A stretch of 64,000 nucleotides of DNA from Blasia pusilla (lineage: Eukaryota > Marchantiophyta > Marchantiopsida > Blasiales), in NCBI GenBank assembly GCA_050084515.1, contig CM114275.1:9362001-9426000 (forward strand). Direction: 5' to 3'. The notes under the pieces are model-generated. The model was given only the letters and a program-made list of their open reading frames with translations. It was not told where the DNA came from and did not search any database. Made by a program: the position numbers and the translations under genes. The stretch's first letter is position 1. Every line of letters begins with the position of its first letter. Below are positions 27,602 to 38,908 of this stretch, in pieces.

Positions 27602-28975
27602 GTGGGGTACGACTCGGGAGCTACAGAGGAGTGCCGACGACCTCGTGAGGCAAGAGTGGAGTCATGTTTTTATCCCAGAGCAGCGAGAGTCACGTGGCGA
27701 TCGGGCTCTTGGAGTGGAGACGATGACCCCACTAGATACCACACTGTGTGTGGCGTGCCGCAGGAGGGTGTTAGGGTGTTAGATCTCTTCGGAGGGATTA
27801 GCATCGGATTGGCTGCCATATTGCAGGCGGGCATATGGGTGCATCAATACTTTTATGTGGAGAGAGATTAGACCGCGCGGCGAGTATTATTACGTCACGT
27901 GGCGAGATTGGTCCAGAGGTATCCTGAGTTGTTGTCGGTATCTGCAGTGCGGGGATACCAGCATCTGCTACCCGCCGACATCTCTTTGGTGGGGGCGCAG
28001 GATCTGGATAGAGTTGGCATCATTCATTTGGTGATTTCTGGATGGCCATGTCAGGGTCATTCATCAGCTGGCCGAGGATTTGGATTGCAGGATCCGAGGT
28101 CAGGGATGTTTTGGGAGATGCTGTGAGTAGTACGACACTTGCAGGAGAGTCAGATATGTTCTCCAGCGTACATTTTGGAGAACGTGCCGTCGTTGGGAGA
28201 CACTCGTGCACATGTGATGACGAGTGTACATCAGGTGAGGTCTTGGTTGGGACCTGCTGTGTTGTTAGATGCAGCGAGAGTTGGGTCACATGCCCATCGT
28301 CCACGACTGTGGTGGACGAACCTGATACCATCAGAGGTACTGAGTTGAGCATACAGTGGAGTCCAGAGAGCACCACATCTCACAGTGGATGCTATTTTGG
28401 GCTCAGGGCGTCGATCTCAAGTGGTGACATGCGATGATAGACCACCGTTGGCCACGGCCAATAGGGTGGGGGAGTTGAGGGCAGCCTTACCTACGTTGGT
28501 GAGCTTCCCAGCATCCCATGCCTTTCGTTAGGGAGGGCCAAACATGATTTGGGATGAGGTGACCGGAGCATTGGAGGAGCTTACAGCAGATGAGCTCGAG
28601 CGCGCCATGGGGTTCACCACCGGTACTACGGCGGTGCCAAGGATGACTGAGGCATCACGGAGACAGGTGTTGGGGCAGGCGATGGACCTCAACTGTCTCA
28701 CATGGATAGTCAGCCTAGGTATGGCTGAGCAGAGACGGATGCGAGTGTCATCCATGCCGTTACGTCCACGAGTTGGACCACTGCCTACAGGGTCTGTACA
28801 GGCATTGGCTAGGGGCGAGACGAGGAGAGATAGGCACCCATGGACTTCCTGGGACGTCGTTCGAGCAGAGAGTGCGAAGGCGGCTAGAGTAGCACATATT
28901 CATTTTTCGGATGTGGAGCATGGTGTAGGAGGCCAGAGTGGAGTGGCTGTTGCGGAGGTGGCTAAGATTGCTACA
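27602..28975 (+). pseudogene. C5 cytosine DNA methyltransferase domain (DNMT3-like layout) inside the retrotransposon
   Basis: A single frame carries C5-methyltransferase motifs in canonical, non-permuted order. Motif I is VLDLFGGISIGLAAIL (27776-27823). Motif IV is GWPCQGHSSAG with the catalytic Cys at 28049-28051. Motif VI is ILENVPSLGD with ENV at 28178-28186. Motif VIII is HRPRLWW at 28295-28315. The C-terminal part is ELTADELERAMGF, then RRQVLGQAMDLNCLTWI (about 28655-28710). The GR-F tail after motif IV, the HRxR-x-x-W motif and the ERxxGF...RxxLG end fit DNMT3 rather than DNMT1/CMT, but PCQ replaces the usual DNMT3 PCN. Order differs from plant DRM enzymes, which are circularly permuted. 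In-frame stops lie at 27869, 28124, 28346, 28529 and 28976. The frame is the same as that entering the RT segment at 29021. The enzyme would methylate cytosines; this copy is dead. Confidence 0.85.
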
Positions 28976-29020
28976 TAGCAACCAAAGCTGGAGGTTGCGT
29001 CCTCTCCGAGTGACGTCACG

Positions 29021-30190
29021 ATGGAGACTTGGGAGCCTATGATAGATCTCAAGTTGATAGGAGGAGAGCGACGGCGAGTTCATAGGTTTCTAAGAGGGCA
29101 TGTCACTTGTTTTGCCTTCAGTATGAGAGACTTGGGTACGCTGAAGGGTCCCGGGATACGGATTGAGTTGGCTAGTGATACGCCGATCTTTCGTCGACCC
29201 TACAGGTATTCTGATATGGAGCGAGCCTTGATTCAGAGCAGGAGTCATGACTTGTGGAGTTATCACATGGGGAGTATGCATGTGCCATAGTCATGTCGGC
29301 GAAGAAGGATATGTATGGCAATTGGACGGATAGGCGGATGTGTGGAGATTACCGTGCTATCAACCGACAGACGAGGTCAGATCGGTATGCCATGCCTACT
29401 CCTGAGGAGATCTTTGATGCGGTAGTGCATGCAAAGATCTTCAGTACTTTAGATCTCCGTGCTGGCTATCATCAACTTCCTATCAGGTTGGAGGATAGGG
29501 AGAAGAAAACATTATGGGGGATAGATCGGTTCGGGAGAGATTGCTTGTATCACTGGTGGTTCTTACCATTTGGATTGAAGAACGCGCCTGCGGAGTTTCA
29601 GAGAGTGATGGATAGGATTTTGGCTGGCTTGGATTTTGTACGATGTTACATACATGATATTCTTATCTTCAGTTCCACGGTTGAGGAGCATGAGCGACAC
29701 TTGGAGAGGTGTTTCGGCGATTGCAGTTACATGGACTGAAGTTACATCCAGGCAAGTGCAGATTCTTTCAGGAGCAGATTGAGTACTTGGGACACACCAT
29801 ATACCCGAGTGGGTTAGGCATTCAACAGACGAAGGTAGAGGCTATTGCGCAGATTCCACGCCCTACAGATGTGAGTCGAGTCCGAGCATTTCTTGGACTA
29901 GCGAACTTCTATCGACGGTATGTCAAGGGTTTTAGTGTGATCGCAAAGTCTTTGACCTTGTCGACGAGACTTGATCAGATGTGGTTGTGGGGAGATGATC
30001 AGGAGCGAGCATTTCAGGAGCTCAAGGACAGGTTGCGTCCTCACCCATTTTACAGAGACCAGTTAGGGGTCGCCCATTCCAATTACATACGGATTGGAGC
30101 ATGTTGGGTCTAGGAGCAGTGCTTACTCAGAGGGATGACGAGGAGAGGGAGTTCGTTGTGGCTTACGCGAGCCGATCAAACAACATTGCA
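29021..30190 (+). pseudogene. Reverse transcriptase and truncated RNase H of the methyltransferase retrotransposon
   Basis: Ty3/gypsy RT motifs are clear: PIFRRPYRYSDMERALI (about 29190), MCGDYRAINRQT (about 29340), FSTLDLRAGYHQLPI (about 29440), LPFGLKNAPAEFQRVMDRIL (about 29565), and YIHDILIF (about 29650), where the first Asp of the YxDD box is His. GLKLHPGKCRFF and YLGHTI follow in a second frame, then FLGLANFYRRYVKGF. RNase H starts with LHTDWSMLGLGAVL (about 30082-30122) and stops after YASRSNNIAKAKW, where the canonical domain would continue. Frameshifts occur near 29250, 29710 and 30080. The His substitution and these breaks mean the copy cannot reverse transcribe. Confidence 0.85.
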
Positions 30191-30198
30191 AAGGCGAA

Positions 30199-30441
30199 GT
30201 GGTTTGGAAGGATCATGTGCGTAATTGTGCGCCATGTCATCTTCCGAACGTAGATGGGATGGTGGATCCGAGCTTGGCAGTGGTACCTACAGGCTTGAGG
30301 TGTATGTTGTGCGGATCTGCGAGGGGTGCAGCCACCATGTTGGTATGTGATGGTTGTTCTCGAGGGTGGCATATGTCATGTCTAACCCCCCCTCTTGATG
30401 TGGTTCCCACGGGACGATGGATGTGTCCGAGATGTGTATAG
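30199..30441 (+). CDS. PHD finger with a preceding integrase-type zinc remnant
   Basis: This 80-residue frame begins VWKDHVRNCAPCHLP, which matches the end of a retroviral-type integrase HHCC zinc domain (W-x-x-x-V-x-x-C-x-x-C). It continues into a C4HC3 PHD finger: CMLC (C-x2-C), CDGC, then GWHMSC and WMCPRC, with a stop right after C-V. PHD fingers bind histone H3 tails, so this could steer the element to a chromatin state, as chromodomains do in chromoviruses. The RNase H to integrase deletion makes it unclear whether PHD directly followed the zinc domain in the intact element or was brought close by the deletion. The frame is uninterrupted here. Confidence 0.75.
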   Translation: MVWKDHVRNCAPCHLPNVDGMVDPSLAVVPTGLRCMLCGSARGAATMLVCDGCSRGWHMSCLTPPLDVVPTGRWMCPRCV

Positions 30442-30660
30442 GGTAGTAGGTCATGTCAGAGAGATGTGATATTTTCTATCTGGAGTTGGGGGGATCCAAC
30501 TTCCAGCTAGGGAGGCGGTTGTGTGATCTCCATGTATATGTATGAGTTGATTTTTGTATATGTGTGGATCGACCCGTGTGTGGGGAAGATCGGTGTTTTG
30601 TGGTGTAGATGTGACGAGCGATGTATGTTGTGTAGCGATATGTATGCGCACGACACACTC

Positions 30661-32574
30661 TATACAAAGGACTTCGAATTGAAGATATGTGGCATTAATT
30701 AACTGAGAAATACCTTTCTTATTAACGAGTTATTGGTCAACATCTAATAGGAAATTTGAACTTTCCTTGAAAGAAAAATGATATTTCATTCCTTAATTTA
30801 TTTTTGAAAAACCATTTGTCTTGTAAGAGAAAATTCACCACTTTACATAGCTATCTTAGAACACTAAGTTATTTTTTTTATAAGTAGTAGAAGTATATCG
30901 TTGTCGCCAAAATTGTAGAACATGCAAAATCAAGGATGGGATGTTGGTTTTGTATACGTGCATTGTTGGAATTATGGTGAAATTATTTATAATGAAATCA
31001 ACCAAAGGAATCAATGATGTGATAGCAATTAGCAACGTACAACAATATGAAATTGAAGGACATAGAAAACAAAACAAAACAAAAAAGGAAAAGTTCTCTC
31101 GGTCGACTTCTCCACCTAAGTTGGGCTAGCAAATAGACAAAACAACTTGTTGTGAGTCCTTGTAAGCCCTTTCTTTCAAAGCAACACTTCATCAAAGCCA
31201 CCAAACCTTTTGACACGTACATGAGAACTTTATTATACTCATCTAATAATGTACTTGAAGCATATTGATTGCAAAAATAAATTACTCATACAACATTTAC
31301 AAGGCACGTAATAAAAAACTATGTGAATTAGAAAGTATCCCATCAAAATGCACTCTACAATAACACCCTATGAATGTTGAACAAAAACTAACCTAACGCC
31401 GCACCCTTGCTTTTTTCTCTTGGTTGTGTCTTAGCCTTAGATGCCACAAACTACACAAGGGCTTGAGCCTTTTTTTGGAGCATTGCAAAAAATCTCCATA
31501 GCATGGTGCTTGACAATCACTTGAGAAGATGCGTGAATTTAATTAAACCATTATATCTGCATCACTAGAAAAAGATAAAGGATAAAGACAAAAGAGAAAT
31601 GGGATTCCAACAAGTCATCTTCTACACCACACCCTATGTAGTTTGATAGCAAACTACATGTCACGTAGTCTTTTAGGCCGTTTTAATGACATGTCCATCC
31701 TTTGCCTTCTATAATGATATGTTGTCAGGGGTGTCATGGTAGATGAGGTACAAAACAAGATAATATCGAGTCCTTAGAGCAGCTTGTACTTCCTTGTTTT
31801 GAGAGGTCATATACAACCTACGAGTGTAAGTCACCATTCCCTTAATGCGGAGTGGCAACCTTGGAGAGGTTGACCCTCCCATCCATATATATATAAGTCT
31901 TGAGAGGAAGCCATGTGGCACAAGATAAGATTAGCTCTATTTCATACTATTGTGGATCCTTTGTGAGTATATAAAGAGGAGGAACCTTCAAGGGTTCATC
32001 ACCTTCTATTTCACATCTTGAGTCTCTCGTGTCACTCTTGAATGTATGGCTTTGGGATTACTTGCTCTTTCAATGAGAGTGGATCACCCCTCTTGGGAGA
32101 GTAACTTAACCATGGTCTATTCTTCGAGAGGTTTCTAATATGTGGGTTGCGTGGAACTGAGAGGCTTGTCACCTTAGAGGAGTTAAGTCATACTAAAATA
32201 GTGAATGTTTTGGCTTGTTATTTTCCCAATGAGAGTGGATTACCCCTCTTGGGAGAATAATTCCGCCAAAACCCATTCTTGAGGAGAGTAGAGAATCTTT
32301 GTAAAGCATGGATAGGGGTGGAGCGCGAGTTGTGCCCGACTTTCCTTTCCTCAATCCTTACCATGTCAAGATACTCTTTGTAGATAGACTATCGCGACCG
32401 TCATAACCAAACAACACCAAATACACGCCAAGCAAAACATTAGAACTCAAGTGAACTCACGCTGCGAGGTTTGCGCTTTGGAGAGGCGTTTGGAAAAGTC
32501 CAAGAGACAAAACGAGGAATAGAGTTGTGCGTTTCATGCATTAGTGGTCGCGACCAGGAAACCTAGACCAAACG
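30661..32574. other. AT-rich stretch with LTR-like fragments, no gene seen
   Basis: No coding motif. At 31967-31975 a TATATAAAG lies before a region where the phrase CAATGAGAGTGGAT(C/T)ACCCCTCTTGGGAGA occurs twice, near 32072 and 32230. This looks like decayed LTR or leader sequence of an unidentified element. Confidence 0.35.
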
Positions 32575-33360
32575 CGAGGTGAGAACCAGTTTGGAACACG
32601 ACTAGTATTTGGGAGAATTTGACTATGTTTAGGACCATAAAGTTAAGCTCCAAGATGCATTTGGGAACAATAAGGGCGAGTTGGAAAGCTTATCTGGAGA
32701 CGCTTACAACGCACCAAAGATCTCAGCAAACACATAAGTACAGGTTGAGATATTGGCCGAAAACAATTGTGAAAGTAATCGGGTTGAGGCCCAATTGGAG
32801 AGGCCCGGATGTCTTTCCCTAAATGTAGGGGGCCCCCTGAGTTCCCCAGAAGTACTAGTAAGGGAAGAATCTCTCCGAGATATCTCGAAACACGAATCCC
32901 CACTTTGAGCGCCAAACCGCGTTTCAGAGGCACGGGATGGAACGGGAGTTTGGCGTTAGAACTTGAAACCCAAACCTGATCCAAGGGAGTGGACTTTGTA
33001 CGCCACACTTGGATTCCAACCCGAGATTCACTTCATGTGAGTCTTGGTGAGGAACTGATTGGATGTCCATCGGACAGTTGGAACCGCCAAGCGCGAAACG
33101 TCGTTTCAGATTCCTGAACTGACCAGAAAGTCTGTCCCAAGTCTTTCAAGACTTGCCCGTGTTGTAAATCGCGAAACTAGGAAGGTTGAGCTTGATGAGA
33201 GTCCGAGACGAGAACTCGGAAAGTTAGCCCGTTGATTGATCCAAGACCCAACTAACCAGAGTGCGTGTTTGGATGCAGATCAACGTTGAGAGCGTGACCT
33301 ACTGAACGCACGCTTCCGCAACAAACAAGATTAACGTTCAAGGAGAGTATGCGCACGACA
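32575..33360 (-). repeat. LTR-like repeat, copy B (inverted partner of 2.5-3.3 kb)
   Basis: Read on the minus strand it opens at 33360 with TGTCGTGCGCATACTCTCCT and aligns along its length with copy A, with many substitutions and small indels. TGTCG at one end fits an LTR. The inner boundary near 32575 is where I lose the match and is approximate. No flanking retroelement coding sequence was seen, so a solo LTR is likely. Confidence 0.5.
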
Positions 33361-33508
33361 TAAGCACAGGTTCACACGCTATTTAGTTTATCACTTTGGG
33401 GAGGCGTTCATGAACCAGGTCATGCAATCTCCAACTCCAGTGATTTTTCCTATCGTCATATATGGAAGAACATGGGATTGTACTTTGTATGTCCTTATAT
33501 AGCGATCC

Positions 33509-33697
33509 ATGGATGTCAATAGGCCTGCTCAAGTAGGGTTTAACACTAGTTGTGCTATCTTCCTCGTGTACAAGCGTAAAGTAGTTTATAGGGATTTTAT
33601 AGGTAGAAATTTTGGGGTCCGATGTTACGAAGAAGTGATTGCCTCGGCACTTCCATTTGTGATACTTGTTGTGAAAGAATGGAGAGTATACAAATAA
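33509..33697 (+). pseudogene. Relic of an unknown repeated ORF (partner at 56.64-56.78 kb)
   Basis: The frame contains KVVYRDFIGRNFG, then YEEVIASALPFV and EWRVYK before a stop. A closely similar segment is encoded on the minus strand at 56641-56780 (KMAYREFMVRKFG, YDEVIASTLPFV, NWHVY). Two diverged copies in a repeat-rich window suggest a transposon-borne or amplified gene. I do not recognise the family. Confidence 0.45.
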
Positions 33698-34576
33698 TTT
33701 TGTATTGAAAAAGGAGAACTTCTTAGAGAGTTCAGCTTACATCGACAACGTTTGCCATATCTAGAAGGCCCATGCTTACTCGAAGTAAAGTTCTCGACAT
33801 GACACCGCTTCCGTGCTAATTTCATCCACACAAAACTTTAGACCTGTAAAATCACAAACCAGCAAGCTACTTGGTGCTCTTGAGAGCATTGGAATGGGGA
33901 AATCCACCCCCAAACTTCATATCTAAAGAAATTTGGGCATCACTTTCGCGCGCCACTCCTCCACACAAAAACTCGACAATAGAAAATAGTAAAATAAGTA
34001 GCGCTTGCTCGGTGAGAGCTCCCATGAGCCGCTAAACAAGGAACACGGTCCCCAACCTGCACCAACAACGAGTAACCAACAAGCTCTTCCATTGAAGCTC
34101 TCTCACCCTCTCATTCTCTCTTTGTAAAATAAGGTCAAATCTCTCTCACAACACCATATCTCTCACTTGTGTGCATTCTCACATGTCTCTCTCAATATCA
34201 AACCAAACCCACTCTCCTAATGAGAGGCTTGGGTTACACTCACAAGGCAAGGGACCATAGCTGCGTCGCTTCTTGCCAAGAGGTTCAACAAAGAGAGAAT
34301 GAGCTCTCAAGCTCTCTCTCCTTGAGGTATACTCCTCCCCTCTCCCAAGCTCTTTCCATGGTAATCTATGTTCCCAAGTCACCTCCTTGGCTCTTGACCT
34401 GATGTAGGAGGTCAAGGGTCATTCTAATGACCATATACTTAAAATGGTACTTACCCAAAATAACAAGTTTCTCAATATGGCTCCAAATTAGCCGACTTGA
34501 AGGGAGAACCTGCTCTCTCAGGTTTCCCGGAGCCTCAACAAGTCATCCTTGACCTCTTGAGCCTATCCTCCGCTAT

Positions 34577-34905
34577 TTGCAAAGGCGCTCTACTATATCT
34601 CATGGATCTATCCTTAAAGATATGACAACTGACTTTTCAACAATAAGATGTGGTTATGATTGTAAGTATTTCAAGAAGATATTTCCACTCTCATTAGGTT
34701 ATGCCATGAAAGGCCATAAAAGCCAGGGTCTAGCTGTGAAAGATAATTTCTTGTTGGTTATATAAAATCAAGATTAGTAGGTGGCCTAATACATGTTATA
34801 CTTTCTCGTGCTCAAATTAGAGATCAAATCAGAATACTTGGCAGCTTGATTCCTACTGATTTATTTATTCACTTTAAGCCAAGAGAGCTAAGCGCACTTC
34901 TTTAG
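34577..34905 (+). pseudogene. Helitron/Pif1-like helicase C-terminal remnant
   Basis: The frame at 34577-34765 contains FPLSLGYAMKGHKSQGL, the motif preceding the last Walker-like block of Pif1-family helicases (P-L-x-L-x-Y-A-M-T-x-H-K-x-Q-G). After a frame break, about 34770-34905 gives LVGGLIHVILSRAQIRDQIR and LGSLIPTDL, matching the terminal V-x-LSR-x-x-x-x-x-x-L-x-I segment. The upstream helicase motifs are missing. This is a truncated fragment of a rolling-circle transposon, or less likely of a host Pif1 gene. Confidence 0.65.
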
Positions 34906-37900
34906 TATCGTACTAACAATTCGGTTTTAGAATGGCATCTCAAGAAAATGCTACCAAGTCCAAAGCTAAAGGCAAGGCATCACTATCAAGCCAACTACTC
35001 ACTTTCATGCATTAGATGCTACAAGCTCACTCTCAATCTCACTCTCACACATCAATTGATCCAGAGCCTACGTTAGTTAAGATATATCCACCTTTGACAA
35101 AGGCACCTTTTCCCTAAGTGATTACTACTGTTCCTACCTCTATATTTTTTTGCTTGTTACTTCTAATATTTCTACAAGCACCAATAAACTACATAAACTT
35201 CGCTAACATGATCCTCAACGACATTCAAAATATGCTAGAGCCATATGCACCACGACATATCCAACCTACTGAAAACCTTATGATATTTTGCGACAATCTT
35301 GGGCTTTCTCCAACATTTTGGGATAATAGTATTACTAATCTTCAAATCCAAAGGATTATCATCCAAGACGAGAGTTGGATGAAAAGTTTCGACTTCATAA
35401 CAAGGATGCATCTACTACGAGTGCAATCTATATATATGTCACACTATTAAAGCCTTGCCAACAATTTCAATGCTTTCTACTAAAATAACCATCCTTCAAC
35501 TATATTTTTGTTGCTTTTCTTAGGCTTTATATCTGCACTGGCTTACTTAGAGTCTCTTCCATGCGTAGGGATTCAAAAGGAGGTTGTGCGCTTCAAAAAT
35601 GTTGGGTTCAAAGAGACAACTCTTACAAGATCCCACACCAACAAAATTTTCGCAATATGCTTTGGAGGAATCAAATTAGACCAGTTGTGCACCTTGAGAC
35701 ATGAATTTTACTTGCCTCTATATTTGGTCATCAAGCTAACTTCATCAAAAGCATCCCACCTCATTATTAGAATGAAACTTGCAAGTACTAATGGAGAACT
35801 TCTGACTTCACACCACTAGAACTTGGTGATGACACTTCATGTCTTGTCCCAATTCTACCTGACTTTGACAACATTACTATCAAATCTGAACCCAATTCGT
35901 TCATCTCACCTATTGATCTTACTAACTATGAACTTGGCACACAAGTGACCTACCAACAAGGTGAAAGTGTATTTAGGATTCTATCAAGTATTCAACATAC
36001 CCACTCGTTACAATTTCTTGCTTACACTTTACATTTCTAGATCTAATCATCTCAATTTCATGTCATTTTGCATAAATTTTGTCATCTTCATTATGGATAT
36101 TTCTTACCTTAGGACCAAGATACTATTACCTAAATTTGACTGGAGACAATTTTAAATGTTATGCCATACAATTCATCTTCCAACTTTGAACATTTTCTTT
36201 ACAATCATATTGTGACATTTTTATGGCCTATCACCATAGTTTTTGTATTTTGTTGAATATGGATTATAAAGTTCTTACTACTTTTGATTCACTTCTTCAC
36301 ACTATCATTTTTGGCTCTTTCTTCACAACATCATTCTATTTCTTTGTAAGTCTACCCACACAAATCGTCCCATTTAGAAATCGGAGAGTACAAAGATGAT
36401 TTGATTGATTGCCATTGTGTTCACCACGGATTCCTTTCTCACTTGAGAATTTCACAGAATATTCCAAACTTCTTCATTGCCTACATTATCCATGATTATA
36501 ATCCCTAAATATTTCTTCTAAGTTCAATGTGGTAAGTAAGAATCGGAGTTCCATGTTAATGTCCAGATTCAACTATTGTGATTATTCTCCAATCTCTCCG
36601 ACAAACCAACTCAATCCCCCCAAAAATCCACTTTTGAAGAACTATTTATATTCCCATGTTCCATTGCAAGTGTATAGCAAAGTACTTCATAAGTTGGGTG
36701 AGTTGCAAGAGAGGAATTATGCACTTTCCTCGTATATTGCTACTCTCACATAGAGGATTCATGAGACTATGGAGCAAACCCAAAAGATCGCATCTGACGT
36801 CAATCAATATTAGAATAATCTTGCTAATGCATATGAGTTCTTCAAGGACTTCATCAAGGATACAATACAACATATACAAAGAAATCTGAAGTTGCAACTC
36901 CAAGAAGATGTTATAGAGGCATTACTATGCATATTTCTTTCACGTTTGTGCTATTGTAATGCTAAGGATCATGATTGTGCTACTTCATAGTTTTGTATAT
37001 CTTTACATGCATGCAGACTACTATTATCTAAAGAAATTTTCTTTTGTCGAACTCACAAGGACTTCACTCTAGCTTAACAAATAACTTCGCACATGCTTGC
37101 AAGCAAAGAGACATTTTTTTACTTCTCTTACAAATCTACTTTTTATTATTGCTTCAATTTGTCTCAATGCATATATATCATCCTTGCATATTTTCAGGTA
37201 CCTCACCATTATGTGCAATTAACTCTTTAAAGTCAATCTAAATGTATTGTGCAAGTTCCACTCTAGTACATCAATATAGATGCAATCATAAATGTAGATT
37301 TCAGTACCTCAAAGTAGGAAGTGAAAGTACAATGACAAACAATCTTGCTGATGCACCCTCACTAGAAATGCTACCATGTCACATGCTTCAATTACTTCAT
37401 GTCAATCTAGTACGTTTTATCTCAAGTGATCAATTCATCTTCCATCTCGCTAGCTTCAAGAACACTTTACCGGAGTAGGTTTATATTTTGTTTCTTATGT
37501 TCGTATACAAATACCTTCAGTAACAAATTATGTATGCTACTCTTCTTCTTTAATGCCACAATTCTACAATGAATAATACTTCAACTGAAATCTCTACAAA
37601 CAAAAAAATGTAATTGATTCTATCCTCAACTTTTGTTACTAATTTTTTTTTTGGTTTCCATGTTATTGATCCTAAATTAGCCCACTACAGGTTCACTACA
37701 CAATTATGGGAGAACTTCTCCTAAACTACACAACTCACCATCACATCCCTTAGCCCACCATGTAGGAAATATGAAGAGATTCCTAGTGCTTTGCAGACTG
37801 TGTGTCTTTTTCTACATCTCGTCTTATTTTTCAACCATACTTTAGCATGTTTTTATGCTTACATTACTACTCCACTACCAGATGTTGCTACCTTAGCACA

Positions 37901-38908
37901 AATGCTCTTATAGTTTACAACATTTTAAACTCCTTGAAACATTCAACAAATACACCACTTACGTCATCACATATGTACCTAATACATAACCAGTCATCCC
38001 TATCATCCAACATAACCTAGAAGTTGTACCTTCATTCACACTTACCTCATACACATCCATTTTCACCCCTCCTCTAATAAGTTAACTAGTACCCTTACAA
38101 TTTCAAAACTATTAAATCTTCTAGTGGCCACACACTTGTTCTATTATTGAAAGCTCCCACCTAGAGAAGTATTTTTCCTCTTGCATGCTCACTCCTACGG
38201 TTTGAATAGAGTAAACTGGTACATGCATCCGTGTGGATGCATGTGAAAGACTTTCACCAAATAGTTTTAATTTTTGATTAAAAAATTCGTAAAAACACAA
38301 ACGTATTTTTTCGCATGGCGATTTTTTTAAATCTCAGCCTTGAAAGAGGGGTTCTTTTGCAACAACGGGGGATGGCGATGGTAACCTATAGTAAGCTATT
38401 TCCAAGCGAGGCAGAATGGAGTTGGAGTCCATGAAAGGGAAAAAAAGAAATGGAAGTGAGATGCGAACAAGAGTTTGTACCCGGAAAGGGTACCCGGTAT
38501 CCGAATTCATGGAGGGGTCGTGGTGAAGGGCGCCATCACGGAATAGAGTAACGTGGGAAAGATCACTTGAGCAGAGGAGCTCCATATGTCTATTCCCCGG
38601 CCAACTCTGATAGGGATAGTAGGGGAATCAAATTAGAGCGTAGATACTCCACTTACTTCGAGCGGAACATACGTGGTCATCTGTGCCTTTTCTTTTGACG
38701 GGAGCACTCGTTCTTTCTTAGGGCCAGCTTCGGCAAGGACGGAACTCCGCTTCGGGAAAACCCACGGATGGATGGCTACGCCGTCTGGACTCCGGAAGAA
38801 GAGTTGGTCAACGGCGCTAGGTGACGGAGGGAAGGGGAGGGTGCGTTTAGGACTGGGGTACGAGGGAGACTGAGTTGTACTGCTTTCCGTCCAGCTCCGA
38901 TGGTGTCG
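34906..38908. other. AT-rich stretch with short open frames, no confident gene
   Basis: Frames at 35118-35450, 35508-35819 and 36529-36903 lack recognisable domains and consistent splice sites. They may be decayed transposon sequence continuing from the Helitron remnant. Composition becomes GC-rich from about 38640 toward the PP2A leader. Confidence 0.3.

Larger units (their letters stand above)
24230..30660 (+). mobile_element. Ty3/gypsy-like retrotransposon carrying a DNA methyltransferase and a PHD finger (decayed)
   Basis: A GC-rich island starts sharply at a TGTCACATCTGAG at 24230 and fades near 30660, with AT-rich DNA on both sides. Its coding parts run in retroelement order: gag with zinc knuckle (25441-26521), linker or protease region (about 26525-27600), C5 methyltransferase (about 27602-28975), reverse transcriptase (29021-30110), start of RNase H (about 30080-30190), an integrase-type zinc remnant and a PHD finger (30199-30441). 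A TATA-like CTATATAAG at about 24505 suggests a promoter in a 5' LTR. I could not find a matching 3' LTR, so the element may be truncated, or only one LTR survives. Stops, frameshifts and a large deletion after RNase H show it is not autonomous. Confidence 0.8.

Noticed and set aside
35118-36903. Series of 60-110 residue frames at 35.1-36.9 kb as an intron-rich gene
   Set aside because: Very AT-rich, no conserved motif and no phase-consistent splicing.
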